6,251 nucleotides of DNA from Nitrospinota bacterium (GTDB lineage Bacteria; Nitrospinota_A; UBA7883). Of this stretch, positions 4,722 to 6,251 are shown piece after piece; the stretch's first letter is position 1; each line of letters opens with the position of its first letter. The stretch lies in the NCBI GenBank assembly GCA_029880775.1, contig JAOUNV010000133.1, positions 1 to 6,251 of the forward strand. The letters run 5' to 3'. The notes below the pieces were generated by a model. That model was not told the origin of the DNA. It made no database searches and worked only from the letters and a program-made list of their open reading frames with translations. Made by a program: the position numbers and the translations under genes.

Positions 4722-5483
4722 CTATGAAACGGTCACTCCGCACAAAAATCGCCCTGTCGACCCATTGTCTCCCCGATGAGAGAAAAATCTTTGCTTCTCG
4801 CAGCTGGTGCAGACCTGGCTGTCGTGGATACTCCCAGGTTTCACTCCTCCAGCGATTAATTGCTCCTGGTTGGCCCTGGCGATGTCCAGCATCCTGCCTG
4901 GCGCCCCCCCGCAGCAGGAATGGAAGCCTTCAGCGGTTGTTTCGTCCACCTGATAGCAGCAGGAGCGGATGCAGGGGCCGAGCACCGCCACCATATCCCC
5001 AGGTTTGCAATCGAACCAGGAGCTCATGCGATGTAGTGTTTTGCGGGCGATATGCAGCTCTGTTCCCTTGCGCCCCGCATGGACCGCCGCCGCCACCTTG
5101 TTAACAGGATCCACCAGGATCAACGGCAAGCAGTCCGCCACCGACACCGCCGCAGTGACTCCGGACACCGCCAGAACCAGCGAGTCCGCGTCATCCTTGC
5201 GCGATGGGGGCCAGCTGGATATGCCCGACACATGGTCGCCATGCACCTGCCTGGCCCGCCACAGCTCCTTTATATCCATGGCCTGCCGGATCCGCTCCAC
5301 GTTCTCGTTCACCTTCACCGGGTCGTCACCCACATCGGCGCTCACATTCAAGGCGCCATAGCAGCCTTGGCTTGCGCCTCCGTCCCGGCCTGTGAAGAAT
5401 CCCTCAAAACCAAGACCGGTCAGAACCGGCGCCACGTATATCTCCGGCCCAACCCCCGCCTTTCGCTGCAGGACATCGTTCAT
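4722..5483 (-). CDS. pgeF: PgeF/YfiH family protein (peptidoglycan editing factor; 'polyphenol oxidase')
   Basis: A 253-residue cytoplasmic protein of the YfiH/LACC1 family. E. coli PgeF prevents misincorporation of serine for L-alanine in muropeptide precursors; family members have also shown purine-nucleoside phosphorylase, adenosine deaminase and laccase-like activity. The zinc-binding triad is present: His81 (RQVHG), Cys118 (SVADCLPLILVDP) and His135 (AAVHAG). Other signatures are the front TGRDGGASQGCYGALNVSADVG, GPCIRSCCYQV (169-179) and the end CTSCEKQRFFSHRGDNGSTGR. One difference: the usual HAGWRGT reads HAGRKGT here (residues 135-141). Length is normal. The ATG at 5481-5483 overlaps the stop of the radical SAM gene as ATGA and has GGGAGAG at 5488-5494, so the two are translationally coupled. 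Hairpins follow at 4682-4711 and 4659-4677. Confidence 0.94.
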   Translation of the reverse strand: MNDVLQRKAGVGPEIYVAPVLTGLGFEGFFTGRDGGASQGCYGALNVSADVGDDPVKVNENVERIRQAMDIKELWRARQVHGDHVSGISSWPPSRKDDADSLVLAVSGVTAAVSVADCLPLILVDPVNKVAAAVHAGRKGTELHIARKTLHRMSSWFDCKPGDMVAVLGPCIRSCCYQVDETTAEGFHSCCGGAPGRMLDIARANQEQLIAGGVKPGSIHDSQVCTSCEKQRFFSHRGDNGSTGRFLCGVTVS

Positions 5484-6251
5484 TCATCTCTCCCGGGAGC
5501 GTCAATACACACTCCGTTAAAGGTCCCGCACCGCATGCACCTATGCCCCGGCGGAGGGCAGTCGGCCACGGTCTGTCCCATGGCCGCCTTCTTATAATCT
5601 TTCTCCAAGTAATCCTCCCTCATTCCATAATCCACTATGTCCCATGGCAACGCCTCCCCCGGTTCCCTGCCACTTGGCGATAGCAACACCGGGTCGAATC
5701 CCGGGTCTTTATCCCGGGTCAGCTTCTTCACGGCCGCGGCCCAATCCCCATCCATCTCCGCCGCAGTTTGGGCCAGCTTTCCCACGCGCCGGTCCCCCAT
5801 AGACAAAAGAGCCTGGATATAATCGATGATTGCCGAGCCGGTCGTCAACTTCACATTTGGCGCTCCTCGCAGCCTGGCCCGGACCTGCTTATACTTTCCA
5901 GCTATAACCTTCACTCCGGCAAATGGCGCCCACTGAAAAGGGGTCCACGGCTTGGGAACGAATCCGTTCACCCCGACCAGGATGTTCCCCGTGTTGCCTC
6001 GTTTGGCGGATGCGCCCACCATGGCCTGGCGAATATCAAGGACCAGCCGGGGGATTTCCTCCACATCCTCATCCGTCTCCCACGGCAGCCCCACCAGGAA
6101 ATAGAGCTTCAGGTTAAACCTTGCTGTCTGGCCGATAAGGCGAGCGGCTTCGATAATTTTCTCCCGCGGCAGGCCCTTGTTTACAATACCCCGCATTCGT
6201 TCACTCCCCGCCTCCGGCGCCACGGTGATGGTCTTCAGCCCCCCATCCCGG
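5480..6251 (-). CDS. radical SAM protein, C-terminal 256 residues (5' end outside window)
   Basis: The C-terminal part of a radical SAM enzyme, probably of the large uncharacterised group that carries an N-terminal B12-binding domain. The frame is open to the window edge and enters with GLKTITVAPEAGSERMRGIV, the strand-helix typical of these enzymes' core, followed by LKLYFLVGLPWETDEDVEEI and FVPKPWTPFQWAP. A later section has IQALLSMGDRRVGKL. The tail carries a cysteine cluster, DCPPPGHRCMRCGTFNGVC, that could hold a second metal site. The CxxxCxxC cluster for the SAM-binding 4Fe-4S centre and any B12 domain lie upstream and cannot be checked. The GTG at 6223 falls inside a conserved core motif and is not the true start. 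It is upstream of and coupled to pgeF by a 4-bp ATGA overlap. The reaction is unknown. Confidence 0.9.
   Translation of the reverse strand, partial: RDGGLKTITVAPEAGSERMRGIVNKGLPREKIIEAARLIGQTARFNLKLYFLVGLPWETDEDVEEIPRLVLDIRQAMVGASAKRGNTGNILVGVNGFVPKPWTPFQWAPFAGVKVIAGKYKQVRARLRGAPNVKLTTGSAIIDYIQALLSMGDRRVGKLAQTAAEMDGDWAAAVKKLTRDKDPGFDPVLLSPSGREPGEALPWDIVDYGMREDYLEKDYKKAAMGQTVADCPPPGHRCMRCGTFNGVCIDAPGRDE

Noticed and set aside
5052..5597. 181-codon open frame on the plus strand opposite pgeF and the radical SAM gene
   Set aside because: Arg/His/Pro-rich shadow of two well-supported minus-strand genes.

Overview
The window looks like a chromosomal segment of a Gram-negative, free-living bacterium of moderate GC. 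A lipoprotein with a lipobox and a Sec-exported envelope protein point to a diderm envelope. Full-length LexA, a bacteriohemerythrin and a large radical SAM protein beside a PgeF homologue fit a deltaproteobacterial-grade, Nitrospirota/Nitrospinota-like or related lineage. That placement is inference; no rRNA or other strong phylogenetic marker is present. I see no transposase, phage gene, CRISPR array, tRNA or rRNA.

Layout. At the left edge the 5' end of clpB runs off the window on the minus strand (1-229), behind a good sigma-70-type promoter (261-288). A perfect 11-bp inverted repeat (403-429) lies in the divergent space between clpB and a plus-strand bacteriohemerythrin gene (498-941). 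A small zinc-ribbon plus PilZ-like gene follows on the same strand (1111-1479). These two meet convergently a minus-strand block that fills the rest of the window: a glyoxalase/VOC protein (1576-1992), lexA (2196-2801), an exported protein with two FlgT-C-like modules (2986-4053), a coiled-coil lipoprotein (4193-4552), pgeF/yfiH (4722-5483) and the C-terminal part of a radical SAM protein (5480-6251, running off the right edge).

The minus-strand block is not one operon. The radical SAM gene and pgeF overlap by four bases (ATGA) and are surely co-transcribed. The lipoprotein gene has its own near-consensus promoter (4577-4605) and probably also drives the exported-protein gene 139 bp downstream. 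lexA has its own promoter (2841-2869), overlapped by a perfect 20-bp palindrome (2860-2879) that is a good candidate LexA operator of non-classical sequence. Between lexA and the VOC gene sits a short tandem array of a 20-bp unit (2110-2169), each copy able to form a small GGCCT/AGGCC hairpin.

The themes are stress and envelope upkeep: ClpB (protein disaggregation), LexA (SOS), hemerythrin (O2 binding or sensing), PgeF (correct peptidoglycan precursors), and two envelope proteins of unknown role. Most of this is ordinary chromosome; I do not see a convincing new multi-gene system. The items most worth following are the lexA operator, the hairpin array, the clpB/hemerythrin inverted repeat and the lipoprotein/exported-protein pair. 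No stretch over 300 bases lacks a gene. The longest gaps are 230-497 (clpB promoter and inverted repeat), 1993-2195 (repeat array), 942-1110 (nothing I recognise) and 4553-4721 (promoter and two hairpins).
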